The notes beneath the pieces were generated by a model. It was not told the origin of the DNA. It saw only the letters and a list, made by a program, of their open reading frames with translations, and made no database searches. The translations under genes and the position numbers were made by a program. A stretch of 64,000 nt of DNA from Nonomuraea sp. SYSU D8015 (GTDB lineage Bacteria > Actinomycetota > Actinomycetes > Streptosporangiales > Streptosporangiaceae), in assembly GCF_008065375.1 (NCBI RefSeq), contig NZ_VJYI01000004.1, positions 124,001 through 188,000 on the forward strand, read 5' to 3'. Of the stretch, positions 1-8,131 are shown one piece after another (position 1 is the stretch's first letter; the number at the start of each line of letters is the position of its first letter).

Positions 1-830
1 CGATGGCCAGGCTCGGCCTGACCGGCAAGATCGTCGGCACCGGCTATCCCGCCCCCTTCACGGTGGACGCCTCGCCCTACAAGGAGGAGCTGGCCAAGAT
101 CCCCGTGCTGGGCAAGGGAGTGCTGGTCACCGAGGTCGTCGCCGCCCAGCGGCCCGACCTGGTCCTGACCGGCTTTTCTGTGTTCGGCGGCCCGCCCGGC
201 AGCCCGAAGGAAGCCGACCTGGCGACCATGAATGTGAAAGGGCTGGCCGCCTGCCTGCCAGGCGGCGGCAGGGCCATGCGTGACGGCGCCCCGAGCCCGG
301 CCTTGACCGACCTGGAGCCTGCGTACGACTTCATTCGCAAGCTCGGCACCGTGTTCGGCGTCCAGGACCGCGCACAGAAGCTCGTCAACGAGCTGCGCGC
401 CCGTCAGGAGGCCGTCGCGGCCAAGATCCAGGGCGCCAAGCCACGCGTGCTGATGGTGCAGGACAACCCGGTCGCCGGACAGCCGATCAAGACCTCCGGC
501 AGCGGCACGCTCGCCCACGCCCTCCTCACGCTGGCGGGCGGCCAGAGCCTCTTCGCCGACGTCAGCTCGATGCACGCCGACGTCTCCCCGGAGCAGGTGG
601 TCGAGCGGGATCCGCAGGCGATCTGGGTGATCAGCGACTACCCCTTCGCCAAGACGAAGGGGCGGGAACTGGTCGACGAGGTGAAGCGCAACCCGTTGCT
701 GGCCGGAACCACCGCCGTCAAGCAGGGGAAGGTCTTCTCGACGTCGCAGTACCTGGTATCGTTCCCCAGCCCGCTGAACGTCGACGCGCTGGAGCAGCTC
801 GCCGCCGACCTGCATGCGGGCAGTTCGTGA
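1..830 (+). CDS. ABC transporter substrate-binding protein, siderophore/cobalamin type (5' partial)
   Basis: The reading frame is open from the window edge, so the N-terminus with its signal peptide is missing; the first Met seen (base 3) is probably internal. The visible 275 residues match the type III periplasmic-binding fold (FecB/BtuF/FhuD): a segment like GLTGKIVGTGYPA near the start, a long linking helix around residues 110-135, and a second lobe with SGSGTLAHALLTLAGGQ and ERDPQAIWVISDYPF. Such proteins are lipoproteins or secreted proteins that hand Fe-siderophore, heme or corrinoid to a FecCD permease. The stop overlaps the permease start by 4 bases (GTGA), so the two are translationally coupled. 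The ligand cannot be told from sequence. Confidence 0.85.
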   Translation, partial: MARLGLTGKIVGTGYPAPFTVDASPYKEELAKIPVLGKGVLVTEVVAAQRPDLVLTGFSVFGGPPGSPKEADLATMNVKGLAACLPGGGRAMRDGAPSPALTDLEPAYDFIRKLGTVFGVQDRAQKLVNELRARQEAVAAKIQGAKPRVLMVQDNPVAGQPIKTSGSGTLAHALLTLAGGQSLFADVSSMHADVSPEQVVERDPQAIWVISDYPFAKTKGRELVDEVKRNPLLAGTTAVKQGKVFSTSQYLVSFPSPLNVDALEQLAADLHAGSS

Positions 831-1891
831 CCGCCCTCGTCCACAAGCTGCCTCTTCGCGCCGCCGCGGTGCCGTACCCGGCTCTGCTCGCCGTGCTGGG
901 GGTGGGGCTGACCGTCTCCGTGGTGTTGGCCACCGGGCTCGGGGCGGTCGCCGTGCCGTCAGGTGAGGTCGCCGGCATCCTCGCCCACCGCCTGACCGGT
1001 GGCGGCGACAGCGCGGCCACCGCCGACCTCATCGTCTGGCGGATCCGCTTTCCGCGGGTGTTGCTCAGCGCGGTGGCCGGCGCCGGCTTGGCCGTGGCGG
1101 GCGCCGTGGTGCAGGGTGTGGTCCGCAATCCGGTCGCCGATCCGTACCTGCTGGGTCTGTCCCACGGCGCCTCCGTCGGTGCCGTCCTGGTGCTGACGAC
1201 AGGCGCGTCCGTGCTGGGCGCGCTGACCTTGCCGCTGGCCGCCTTCGCCGGCGCGAGCGCCGCGATGGGCATCGTGCTGGCGCTAGCCAGCCGGCAAGGC
1301 CGACTGCTGCCGGTACGGCTCATCCTGGTCGGCGTGGCCTTCGGGCACCTGTTCGCCGGAATCACCTCGTATGTGCTGGCCCTTACCGAAAGCTCAGCCG
1401 CGCAGCAGCAGATCATCTTCTGGCTTCTCGGCGGGCTGTCCGGTGCGAGCTGGGCCACCTTGCCCATCCCCGCCGCCGTGGTGGGCGCGGCAACCGCACT
1501 GCTGCTGGTACGGGCACGCCGGCTCAACGCCCTGGTGCTGGGGGAGGAGGCCGGCGCCGCACTCGGCCTCAACGCCAGCCGGCAACGCTGGTATCTGCTC
1601 CTCCTCGTCACACTGCTGACCGGTACGGTCGTCGCCGTGTCCGGCGGCATCGGCTTTGTGGGGTTGATCGTTCCGCACCTGGCCCGGATGCTGGTCGGCG
1701 CCGATCACCGGCGAATGTTGCCGATCACGGTGGTGCTCGGCGCACTCTTCCTGCTCTGGGCCGACGTCGCCGCGCGGACACTCGTCTCTCCCACCGAGCT
1801 GCCCATCGGGGTGCTGACCGCATTCCTCGGGGTGCCGTGCTTCCTCCTCGTCATGCGGGCCCGCGGGCTGGCCGGTCAGGAGACGCCATGA
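827..1891 (+). CDS. FecCD-family iron/cobalamin ABC transporter permease
   Basis: This 354-residue polytopic membrane protein belongs to the FecCD (BtuC) family, which forms the dimeric channel of Fe-siderophore and vitamin B12 importers. Family signatures seen are RNPVADPYLLGLSHGASVGA (about residues 100-120) and GGIGFVGLIVPHLARMLVGA (about 270-290), among roughly ten hydrophobic segments. The GTG start overlaps the stop of the binding-protein gene, and the gene's own stop overlaps the ATPase start (ATGA). The three genes therefore make one importer operon. Length is normal for the family. Confidence 0.92.
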   Translation: MTALVHKLPLRAAAVPYPALLAVLGVGLTVSVVLATGLGAVAVPSGEVAGILAHRLTGGGDSAATADLIVWRIRFPRVLLSAVAGAGLAVAGAVVQGVVRNPVADPYLLGLSHGASVGAVLVLTTGASVLGALTLPLAAFAGASAAMGIVLALASRQGRLLPVRLILVGVAFGHLFAGITSYVLALTESSAAQQQIIFWLLGGLSGASWATLPIPAAVVGAATALLLVRARRLNALVLGEEAGAALGLNASRQRWYLLLLVTLLTGTVVAVSGGIGFVGLIVPHLARMLVGADHRRMLPITVVLGALFLLWADVAARTLVSPTELPIGVLTAFLGVPCFLLVMRARGLAGQETP

Positions 1892-2718
1892 GACTCGACA
1901 TCGACGCGGTGTCCGTCACGCTCAGCGGCCGGGACGTGATCGAGGATGTGTCGCTGGCCGTTCCCTCCGGGCAGTTCACGGCGCTCGTCGGGCCGAACGG
2001 CAGCGGCAAGTCCACCCTCCTGCGCACCGTCTACCGAGCCCACCGCCCGTACGCAGGCACGGTGCGCCTGGACGGCCGCGATCTGTGGTCCATGCCCGCC
2101 GCGCAGGCCGCGAGAAGCGTGGGCGTGCTCATGCAGGAGCAGCACACCGGCTTCGAGTTCACCGTCGCCGAGATGGTGGGCCTGGGCCGCACCGCGCACC
2201 TCGGCTTCTTTGACCGGTTCACCCACGAGGACCGGGATGCCGTCGCGGAGGCGCTCGACCGTACCGGCCTGACGGCTTATGCCCAGCGCCGCGTCGGGCA
2301 GCTTTCCGGCGGTGAGCGCCAGCGAGTTCTGCTCGCCCGCGCCCTTGCAGGCCGGCCACGCGTGCTCGTCCTCGACGAACCGACCAATCACCTGGACGTG
2401 CGCCACCAGCTCGACCTCCTCGAACTGGTCCGCGACCTGGACGTCACCGTGCTCGCCGCCCTGCACAGCCTCGACCTGGCCGCCGCGTACGCCGACGCCG
2501 TCGCCGTGCTGCGGGGCGGGAAACTGGTGGCGCACGGCCCGGCCGCCGAGGTGCTGACTCCATCCACGATCGGCGAGGTGTTCGAGGTGGAGGCCACGGT
2601 GCACGACGTCGGTGGCCGGCCTGGGTTCGCCCTCCGGCCGCGTTGCGTGTGCCCGGACGGGCGATGCCACTGGAGCTGCCGACGCCGTGCCGAGGCCCTG
2701 CTGAGCGATGCCCGCTGA
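1888..2718 (+). CDS. ABC transporter ATP-binding protein, FecE/BtuD type
   Basis: This is the 276-residue ATPase of the importer. It has Walker A GPNGSGKST (about residues 35-43), the signature LSGGERQRV, Walker B VLVLDEPTNHLD and a switch His in ALHSLDLA. The ATG at 1888 is chosen because it overlaps the permease stop and begins the conserved first strand (MRLDIDAVSVTLSGR); the open frame further upstream lies inside the permease gene. The C-terminus is unusual, with four Cys clustered in RCVCPDGRCHWSC followed by basic residues. That could be a metal site or a 2Fe-2S contact, but this is speculative. The end overlaps the next gene by 11 bases. Confidence 0.92.
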   Translation: MRLDIDAVSVTLSGRDVIEDVSLAVPSGQFTALVGPNGSGKSTLLRTVYRAHRPYAGTVRLDGRDLWSMPAAQAARSVGVLMQEQHTGFEFTVAEMVGLGRTAHLGFFDRFTHEDRDAVAEALDRTGLTAYAQRRVGQLSGGERQRVLLARALAGRPRVLVLDEPTNHLDVRHQLDLLELVRDLDVTVLAALHSLDLAAAYADAVAVLRGGKLVAHGPAAEVLTPSTIGEVFEVEATVHDVGGRPGFALRPRCVCPDGRCHWSCRRRAEALLSDAR

Positions 2719-3676
2719 TCCGCACATCGTCGCCGTCCTCGCCCTCGACGGCGTGGTCGGCTTCGACCTAGTCATCCCCTGTCAGGTCTTCGGCACCACC
2801 CGCCTGGCCGATGGCAGCTACCCCTACCAGGTGCGCGTCTGCGGTGTCGCGTCGTCGGTGAACGCCACCGCCGGCGGGGTCGGCTACTACCGCATCGAAG
2901 CTCCCAACGGGCTGGACGCCGCCGAAGAGGCCGACACCATCGTGGTGCCAGGCGTCACCACCACCCGGCCGGCCCCCGAAGCGGTGCTCGTCCTGCTGCG
3001 CGAGGCCGCGGACCGGGGAGCGCGGATCGTGTCCATCTGCACAGGTGCGTTCGTGCTCGCGCAGGCCGGCCTGCTGTCCGGCAGGCGCGTCACCACCCAC
3101 TGGGCGGCGGCGGATGAGTTGGCCCGCCGCCATCCCGACGTGCACGTCGACGCCAAGCCTCTCTTCCTCGGCGACGGGCACCTGTTCACCTCGGCCGGCG
3201 TAGCCGCAGGCCTCGACTTGTGCCTGCATCTCGTGCACCGCGACTTCGGCGCAGCGGTAGCGGCAGGTGCCGCTCGCGCCGCCGTCATGGCACCTGGCCG
3301 CGACGGCGATCAGGCTCAGTTCATCCCCCTGCCGCCGGTCGTCGCCGCGGACGGCAGTCTGGCAGCCACTCTCGCCTGGATGCGCGACCACGCGGCCGAA
3401 CCGCTCACCCTCGCCGACATCGCCCGGCACGCCAACCTCAGCGTCCGTACCCTGTCGCGCCGCTTCCAGGAACAGACCGGCACCACGCCGCTGGCCTGGC
3501 TCGCCCACCAGCGCCTCCTGCTGGCGCGGCATCTGCTGGAGACCACCGACCTGCCCATCCCCGCCGTCGCCCACCGCAGCGGCCACGGTTCGGCCAGCGC
3601 TCTGCGCGCGCATTTCGACCGCGAGCTGCGCACCAGCCCGCACCGCTACCGGCAGTCCTTCCGGCCGCGCGACTGA
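2708..3676 (+). CDS. GlxA-family transcriptional regulator (DJ-1/PfpI domain + AraC HTH)
   Basis: The 322-residue protein has an N-terminal DJ-1/PfpI-like domain (about 5-175), with the nucleophile-elbow Cys in VSICTGAFVLAQAGLL, and a C-terminal AraC double helix-turn-helix (about 215-315; LADIARHANLSVRTLSRRF and AHRSGHGSASALRAHF). GlxA-type proteins are cytoplasmic regulators whose amidase-like domain senses small ligands. It overlaps the upstream ATPase gene by 11 bases and so is probably the last gene of the importer operon, where it may regulate uptake or a linked pathway. Its own ligand is unknown. Confidence 0.88.
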   Translation: MPADPHIVAVLALDGVVGFDLVIPCQVFGTTRLADGSYPYQVRVCGVASSVNATAGGVGYYRIEAPNGLDAAEEADTIVVPGVTTTRPAPEAVLVLLREAADRGARIVSICTGAFVLAQAGLLSGRRVTTHWAAADELARRHPDVHVDAKPLFLGDGHLFTSAGVAAGLDLCLHLVHRDFGAAVAAGAARAAVMAPGRDGDQAQFIPLPPVVAADGSLAATLAWMRDHAAEPLTLADIARHANLSVRTLSRRFQEQTGTTPLAWLAHQRLLLARHLLETTDLPIPAVAHRSGHGSASALRAHFDRELRTSPHRYRQSFRPRD

Positions 3677-3800
3677 CGAGCCCGGCGAGGCGTATCGATG
3701 AGCTCGCAAGCTTCCACGGCTCCCCAGCCCCGGACCAGACCGCCTGGGCGGCCCTCATGATCTGCACGTCAAGGAGTACGCCGATAATTACACCTGGAGG

Positions 3801-3821
3801 CAGAACTACGTTGTAGTTCTG
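3801..3821. terminator. Hairpin between convergent glxA-type gene and catC
   Basis: CAGAACTAC and GTAGTTCTG form a perfect 9-bp stem around a GTT loop, midway in the 235-base gap between two converging genes. It is followed by a G-rich run rather than a T tract, as is common in actinomycetes. A bidirectional terminator role is inferred. Nothing else is seen in this gap. Confidence 0.5.
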
Positions 3822-3911
3822 GGGGCGGGGATACGGAAGCCGAGATAAGAAATATCCTGTGAGTTTCCGACGTCGTGCCAGCGCGTATCCGGCCCCGGGC
3901 TACGAGGTGCG

Positions 3912-4196
3912 TCATTCCACGTGTATGTCGGACGGATGCTTGGCGAGCGGGGTTACCTTGATCTCCATGTAGGGGAACAGCGGGAGGCCTGAGATCAGGT
4001 CGTGCAGCTCGTCGGTGGTGTCGACGTCGAAGATGGAGATGTTGGAGTACTCGCCCACAATGCGCCAAAGGTGCGGCCACTTGCCGGAGCGTTGAAGCTC
4101 TTGGGCGTAGGCCTTCTCCCGCGCGACGATCGCCGCGCGGGCCTCGGGGTCTAAGTCGTGGGGAATGTGGACGTCCATCCGGGCGTGGAACAGCAT
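3912..4196 (-). CDS. catC: Muconolactone delta-isomerase
   Basis: This 94-residue protein is full length for CatC, which isomerises muconolactone to 3-oxoadipate enol-lactone in the catechol branch of the beta-ketoadipate pathway. It has the family's ferredoxin-like pattern: MLFHARMDVHIPHD at the start, EKAYAQELQRSGKWPHLWRI in the middle, and PLFPYMEIKVTPLAKHPSD near the end. It is the third gene of the catB-catA-catC operon, 27 bases after catA. No pcaD or pcaIJ gene for the remaining steps lies in this window. Confidence 0.95.
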   Translation of the reverse strand: MLFHARMDVHIPHDLDPEARAAIVAREKAYAQELQRSGKWPHLWRIVGEYSNISIFDVDTTDELHDLISGLPLFPYMEIKVTPLAKHPSDIHVE

Positions 4197-4223
4197 GGGT
4201 GAGTTTCTTTCTCCGGTGTGCGG

Positions 4224-5063
4224 TCAGTCGCGGACCGGATCGAGCACGAACCCGTACTCCACGGTCTCGCCGTCACCGGACGGCGTGGGGTTGAGCATCA
4301 GCTCCGGCTTCACCGCCGAGGCGATGTCATCGTCGTTGTGCTCGTCACCGGGGAAGTACAGCTGTGCGGTGAGCAGCTCGTGGCCAGGCGCAGAGACTTT
4401 GACGTGGATGTGCGCAGGCCGCCAGGCGTGCCAGCCGGCGGCCGCGATCAGCTTGCCGCAGGCGCCGTCGGTGGGGATCTGGTACGGCGCGGGCTTGATC
4501 GTGTGGATCTCGAAGGCTCCGGAGTCGTCGGTGGTGAAGGTCGCCCGCAGGTTCCACTCGGGAAGGCCCGGGGCGAACCGGGAGTAGAAGCCGTCGGAGT
4601 CCGCGTGCCAGACCTCGACCTTGGCGCCGGCGAGCGCGCTGCCGTCGGTGGAGGTGACCCGTCCGGTCCAGGTCAGTGGGGTGCCGGCCTCCTCGTCGCG
4701 CATCGGGACGGTTCCGGTGGCGCCCTGGTCGGGGGCTCCAGGAACGTAGTAGGGGCCTTCGATGGTGCCCTTGCTGCCCTGACGGTGTTCGGTCGCGACC
4801 TCCTCGATGACGTGCTCGACCCAGACGTCGAGGAAGAGTGGCCACTCGCCGTCGTCGCCGACGTTGATCAGCCAGGCCTTCAGCGCGTTGTACTCGTCAT
4901 AGGTGACCTTGTGCTTGCGCACGGTGGCGTGCAGGGCGTCGATCACCTCGCGTGCCAGCAGGTCGACACGCTCCTTGGGAGAGGCGGCAGTCACGGCCTT
5001 GTCGGTGCGGAAGCGTTCGGTGGCAGACGCACCAGAAGCGGCCGCGCTGGCGGTCTCGGTCAT
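4224..5063 (-). CDS. catA: Catechol 1,2-dioxygenase
   Basis: The 279-residue intradiol dioxygenase opens catechol to cis,cis-muconate using non-heme Fe(III). The N-terminal helical dimerisation region (about 20-95) is followed by the catalytic beta sandwich with EGPYYVPGAPDQG. By spacing, the Fe ligands should be Tyr160 (WHADSDGFY), Tyr194 (PAPYQIP), His218 and His220 (WRPAHIHVKV). The start has a good AGGAG site. It lies 41 bases downstream of catB. Catechol is the expected end product of the iac pathway encoded next door. Confidence 0.96.
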   Translation of the reverse strand: MTETASAAASGASATERFRTDKAVTAASPKERVDLLAREVIDALHATVRKHKVTYDEYNALKAWLINVGDDGEWPLFLDVWVEHVIEEVATEHRQGSKGTIEGPYYVPGAPDQGATGTVPMRDEEAGTPLTWTGRVTSTDGSALAGAKVEVWHADSDGFYSRFAPGLPEWNLRATFTTDDSGAFEIHTIKPAPYQIPTDGACGKLIAAAGWHAWRPAHIHVKVSAPGHELLTAQLYFPGDEHNDDDIASAVKPELMLNPTPSGDGETVEYGFVLDPVRD

Positions 5064-5104
5064 TCTTGCTCCTTGTAGGTTCGGTCGCTTTCGAGTTCAT
5101 GGGT

Positions 5105-6208
5105 TCAGCGGTCTGTGCGGTAGCGGGCGAGCTTGTCGGGGTGGATCTCGACCCCGAGGCCCGGTCCTGGGCGGACGGTGAGATGGCCGTCGCGGATCTC
5201 CAGGGGCTCGGTGAGCAGGTCGTCGCTCATGTCGAGGAAGTTCGAGAGCTCTCCGGCGCGCTGCGAGGTGAGGCGGTACGCCGCGCCGAAGGCGACGGTG
5301 CATACGGAGCCGAGTTGGCCGTCGATCTGGTTGCCCATGACCACCTCGATGCCCAGGCCCTCTGCGAGGTGGTGGACGCGCTGGGAGTAGGTGAAACCGG
5401 TGCGGGCGGTCTTGATGCTGACCGCGGTGGCGGCACCGCCGAGGATCTCGCGGGTGACGTCGGCCGGGGTGACGGCGGACTCGTCTGCGATGAACGGGAG
5501 GTTGCACTGGCCGACCAGCCAGCGACGTCCGAGCACGTCGTCGGCGGAGCACAGCTCCTCGGCGAATAGCAGGCCGAGATCGGCCATCTCGTGCAAGGCG
5601 CGGGCGGACTCCGCCGGCGACCAGCCGCGGTTGCCGTCGACGTACAGCTCGACCTCGTCGCCGAGCCCTTCACGCAGGGCGCGCACGACCGCGGTGTCGA
5701 GCTGGAACGGCCGGCGGCCGACCTTCACCTTGAAGGTGGTGATCCCGTGGACCGCCCGCATCCGTTCGGCCTCGGCGACCATGGCGGCCGGCTCGTCGAA
5801 GCCGAGCATGTGCGACACGCGCATGCGGTCGGTGTAGCCGCCGAGCAGGTCAGTCACCCGCAGACCGAGCGTGCGGCCCAGGGCGTCCCACACGGCCATG
5901 TCGACCGCGGACTTGGCCACGGGGTTGCCGACGGTGCGGTCGAGCCGGTTGATGATCACCTCGCGCTCGAGCAGGCTGGCGCCGACGACCTGGGGGGCGA
6001 AGAGCTGCTCGATCACGGCCACCACTCCGGCCTGGGTCTCCCCGTAGGTGAACGGGCGCGGTGGCGCGTCTGCGACGCCGACGACGCCCTCGTTGGTGTG
6101 CACACGGACGAGTACGTGCTCGGCGACGGTGACCTCACCGCTGGCGAAGCGGAGCGGCTTGGCGTAGGGGATCGCGTAAGGAATCGCCTCCACCCGGGTG
6201 ATCTTCAT
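5105..6208 (-). CDS. catB: Muconate cycloisomerase
   Basis: This 367-residue enolase-superfamily member is of the muconate-lactonising type. Catalytic features are the KxK pair Lys160/Lys162 (TFKVKVGRRP) and metal ligands in the strands YVDGNRGW (Asp191), FAEELCS and FIADESA. The reaction is cis,cis-muconate to muconolactone. It is the first gene of the cat operon, transcribed from the catB promoter described at 6299-6365. A dipeptide epimerase or related lactonase is the alternative for this superfamily, but the catA and catC neighbours settle the assignment. Confidence 0.93.
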   Translation of the reverse strand: MKITRVEAIPYAIPYAKPLRFASGEVTVAEHVLVRVHTNEGVVGVADAPPRPFTYGETQAGVVAVIEQLFAPQVVGASLLEREVIINRLDRTVGNPVAKSAVDMAVWDALGRTLGLRVTDLLGGYTDRMRVSHMLGFDEPAAMVAEAERMRAVHGITTFKVKVGRRPFQLDTAVVRALREGLGDEVELYVDGNRGWSPAESARALHEMADLGLLFAEELCSADDVLGRRWLVGQCNLPFIADESAVTPADVTREILGGAATAVSIKTARTGFTYSQRVHHLAEGLGIEVVMGNQIDGQLGSVCTVAFGAAYRLTSQRAGELSNFLDMSDDLLTEPLEIRDGHLTVRPGPGLGVEIHPDKLARYRTDR

Positions 6209-6298
6209 TGGGGGAGCCTCACGCCGTGCTGCCGCTCGGGGGGACCATATCCTGGGTCGCGCCGAGGTGCGCTGTCATAGTCCTGCTCATGTCCTGCC

Positions 6299-6365
6299 AC
6301 GCTAGGAATGAGCGGGTAGGGCGGCCATTGGAGGTCACCCCCAGTCGCATGCGGGAATCCCCTAC
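6299..6365 (-). promoter_or_regulatory. catB promoter with shared iac/cat activator box
   Basis: Read on the minus strand, the box GTAGGGGATTCCC (6353-6365) lies 44 bases upstream of a -10-like CCTAGCGT (6299-6306), about 90 bases before catB. The same box, spacing and -10 sequence recur before five other genes or operons in 6.4-21.6 kb (see Part 2). No good -35 hexamer is visible, which suits an activator-dependent promoter. The rest of the 349-base gap holds the divergent promoter and nothing else recognisable. Confidence 0.7.
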
Positions 6366-6434
6366 GGAGTGAGCGAGCCCGGTGTCCTCACGATCGGGCA
6401 GAACGCAGCAGCCTCAGCGGCCCGGCCCGCGGTA

Positions 6435-6500
6435 TTGGGGAAATCTTCAGATGCGTACGGACTCCTCCCACTGGAGAGCCTGCGGTCGCGCTCCTAGCGT
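6435..6500 (+). promoter_or_regulatory. GMC oxidoreductase promoter with shared activator box
   Basis: TTGGGGAAATCTTCAG (6435-6450) is followed 42 bases later by CCTAGCGT (6493-6500). The expected transcript start near 6507 leaves a leader of about 50 bases before the GTG at 6558. It is arranged back to back with the catB promoter, so one intergenic region serves both directions. Confidence 0.7.
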
Positions 6501-6557
6501 GATCGAGCGCACACCGGCGCATCTCTCGGGCGTCCCCTCTCGTCAAGGAGTCGGCTT

Positions 6558-8057
6558 GTGAACACCGATGTCCTTATCCTTGGAGCAGGTACCGCTGGCT
6601 CCGTGCTGACCCGCCGGCTCCTGGACGCAGGCCTGAGCGTGGCGCTCGTCGAAGCCGGAGGTCCTGACACCAACCCCGCCATCCACGACCTCTCACGGGT
6701 GGGAGAGCTCTGGCTCGGACCGGAGGACTGGGGCTGGTTCAGTGCCCCCCAGTCGAACGCCCTCGGCAGGAGGCTCCACGTCCCGCGTGGCAAGGTCGTC
6801 GGCGGGTCCAACCAGCTCAACGGCACCATCTGGGTGCACGGCTCCCCGTGGGACTACGATCAGTGGGCCGCCCGCGGCAACACCGGTTGGGACTGGGCCG
6901 GCGTCGCGCCGCTGTTCGAGCGGATCGAGCGCGACATCGTCACGGGCGAGGGCTTCCTTGATCGCGTCCAACCCGAGCTGTCGCCGATCCAAGAGGCGAT
7001 CCTCGACGCCGCCGTTGCCTGGGGTCTGCCCCTGAACAAGGACTACAACGATGGTGAGCTCGAGGGCGTCTCGCGTATGCAGCTCAACCTTCGCGACGGC
7101 AAGAGGCTCTCGACGTGGGCGGCGTACGTGTGCCCCGTGCTCGACCACGCCAAACTCACCGTTCACACGCAGACTCTGGTCGACCGGCTCGTGGTCAAAG
7201 GCGGGCGTGTGACGGGTGTCCGCGTCATCGAGCAGGACGGCGAGCCGCGGACACTGTCAGCGGGGCTGGTGATCCTGTGTGCAGGGGCGCTGGCATCGCC
7301 TGGTGTTCTGCTGCGCAGCGGTATCGGACCGGCCGCAGACCTCGAAGCCCTCGGCATCGAGGTGGTGGCGGATGTGCCCGGTGTGGGGGCGAATCTGCAG
7401 GACCACTTCCTCGTGCCCGTCATCTTCGGCACGGAGAGGCGCGAGATCACGCCGCCCCAGCCGTTCCAGCCGATCACGCAGACACACTGGTTCTGGAAGA
7501 GCGACCCGTCGCTGCCGGTGCCTGACACCCAGCCCATCAACTTCAGCATCCCCTTCTCCTACGACCTCGAGATGACCGGCCCGCCTTCCGGATTCACGCT
7601 GCACGCCGGCCTCGTCCGCCCGAAGAGCACCGGGTCGCTGACGGTCAGCAGCGTCGACCCGACCGCCGAACCGGTCATCGACTTCGGTCTGTTCACCGAC
7701 GATCAGGACCTCGCCACGCTGGTCACATCGGTGCGGCAGTGCCGCGAGGTGGGTCGGCAGGCGCCGCTGGCCGAGGAGTGGGGAGCCTACGAGGTGCTGC
7801 CGGGACCTGACGTCGACAGCAGCGACGAGGCGCTCGCTCGCTGGGTTCGCCGTGCGGTGAACACCTACCACCACCAGGTCGGCACCTGTCGGATGGGCGT
7901 GGATGAGGGCGCGGTCGTGACACCTGAGCTCAAGGCCCTCGCTGTCGACGGCCTGATGATCGCGGACGCCTCGGTGATGCCGTCCATCACCACCGGCAAC
8001 ACCAACGCACCGACCGCGATGATCGCCGAGCGCGCGGCGGACCTCATCCTCGGCTGA
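6558..8057 (+). CDS. GMC-family FAD alcohol oxidoreductase
   Basis: The 499-residue protein is a glucose-methanol-choline oxidoreductase. It has the FAD dinucleotide motif LILGAGTAGSVLTRRL (about 5-20), the GMC signature RGKVVGGSNQLNGTIWVHG (about 80-98), a second signature GALASPGVLLRSGIGPA, and the C-terminal active-site His in YHHQVGTCRMG with NTNAPTAMIAERAADL. Such enzymes oxidise primary alcohols to aldehydes. The GTG start follows an AAGGAG site. It is followed 74 bases later by an aldehyde dehydrogenase and preceded by the iac/cat-type promoter. A role in feeding an aryl alcohol, for example tryptophol, into the iac pathway is inferred. Confidence 0.88.
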   Translation: MNTDVLILGAGTAGSVLTRRLLDAGLSVALVEAGGPDTNPAIHDLSRVGELWLGPEDWGWFSAPQSNALGRRLHVPRGKVVGGSNQLNGTIWVHGSPWDYDQWAARGNTGWDWAGVAPLFERIERDIVTGEGFLDRVQPELSPIQEAILDAAVAWGLPLNKDYNDGELEGVSRMQLNLRDGKRLSTWAAYVCPVLDHAKLTVHTQTLVDRLVVKGGRVTGVRVIEQDGEPRTLSAGLVILCAGALASPGVLLRSGIGPAADLEALGIEVVADVPGVGANLQDHFLVPVIFGTERREITPPQPFQPITQTHWFWKSDPSLPVPDTQPINFSIPFSYDLEMTGPPSGFTLHAGLVRPKSTGSLTVSSVDPTAEPVIDFGLFTDDQDLATLVTSVRQCREVGRQAPLAEEWGAYEVLPGPDVDSSDEALARWVRRAVNTYHHQVGTCRMGVDEGAVVTPELKALAVDGLMIADASVMPSITTGNTNAPTAMIAERAADLILG

Positions 8058-8131
8058 TCGTCACGGGATAGGCCCCTCCCTCCAGACCCACGGGCAGCTG
8101 CCCAGGATCCTTTTCGCAATCAGGAGAACCC

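Noticed and set aside
3912..6208. Chlorocatechol (clc/tfd) genes instead of cat genes
   Set aside because: The third gene is a muconolactone isomerase, not a dienelactone hydrolase, and no maleylacetate reductase is present.
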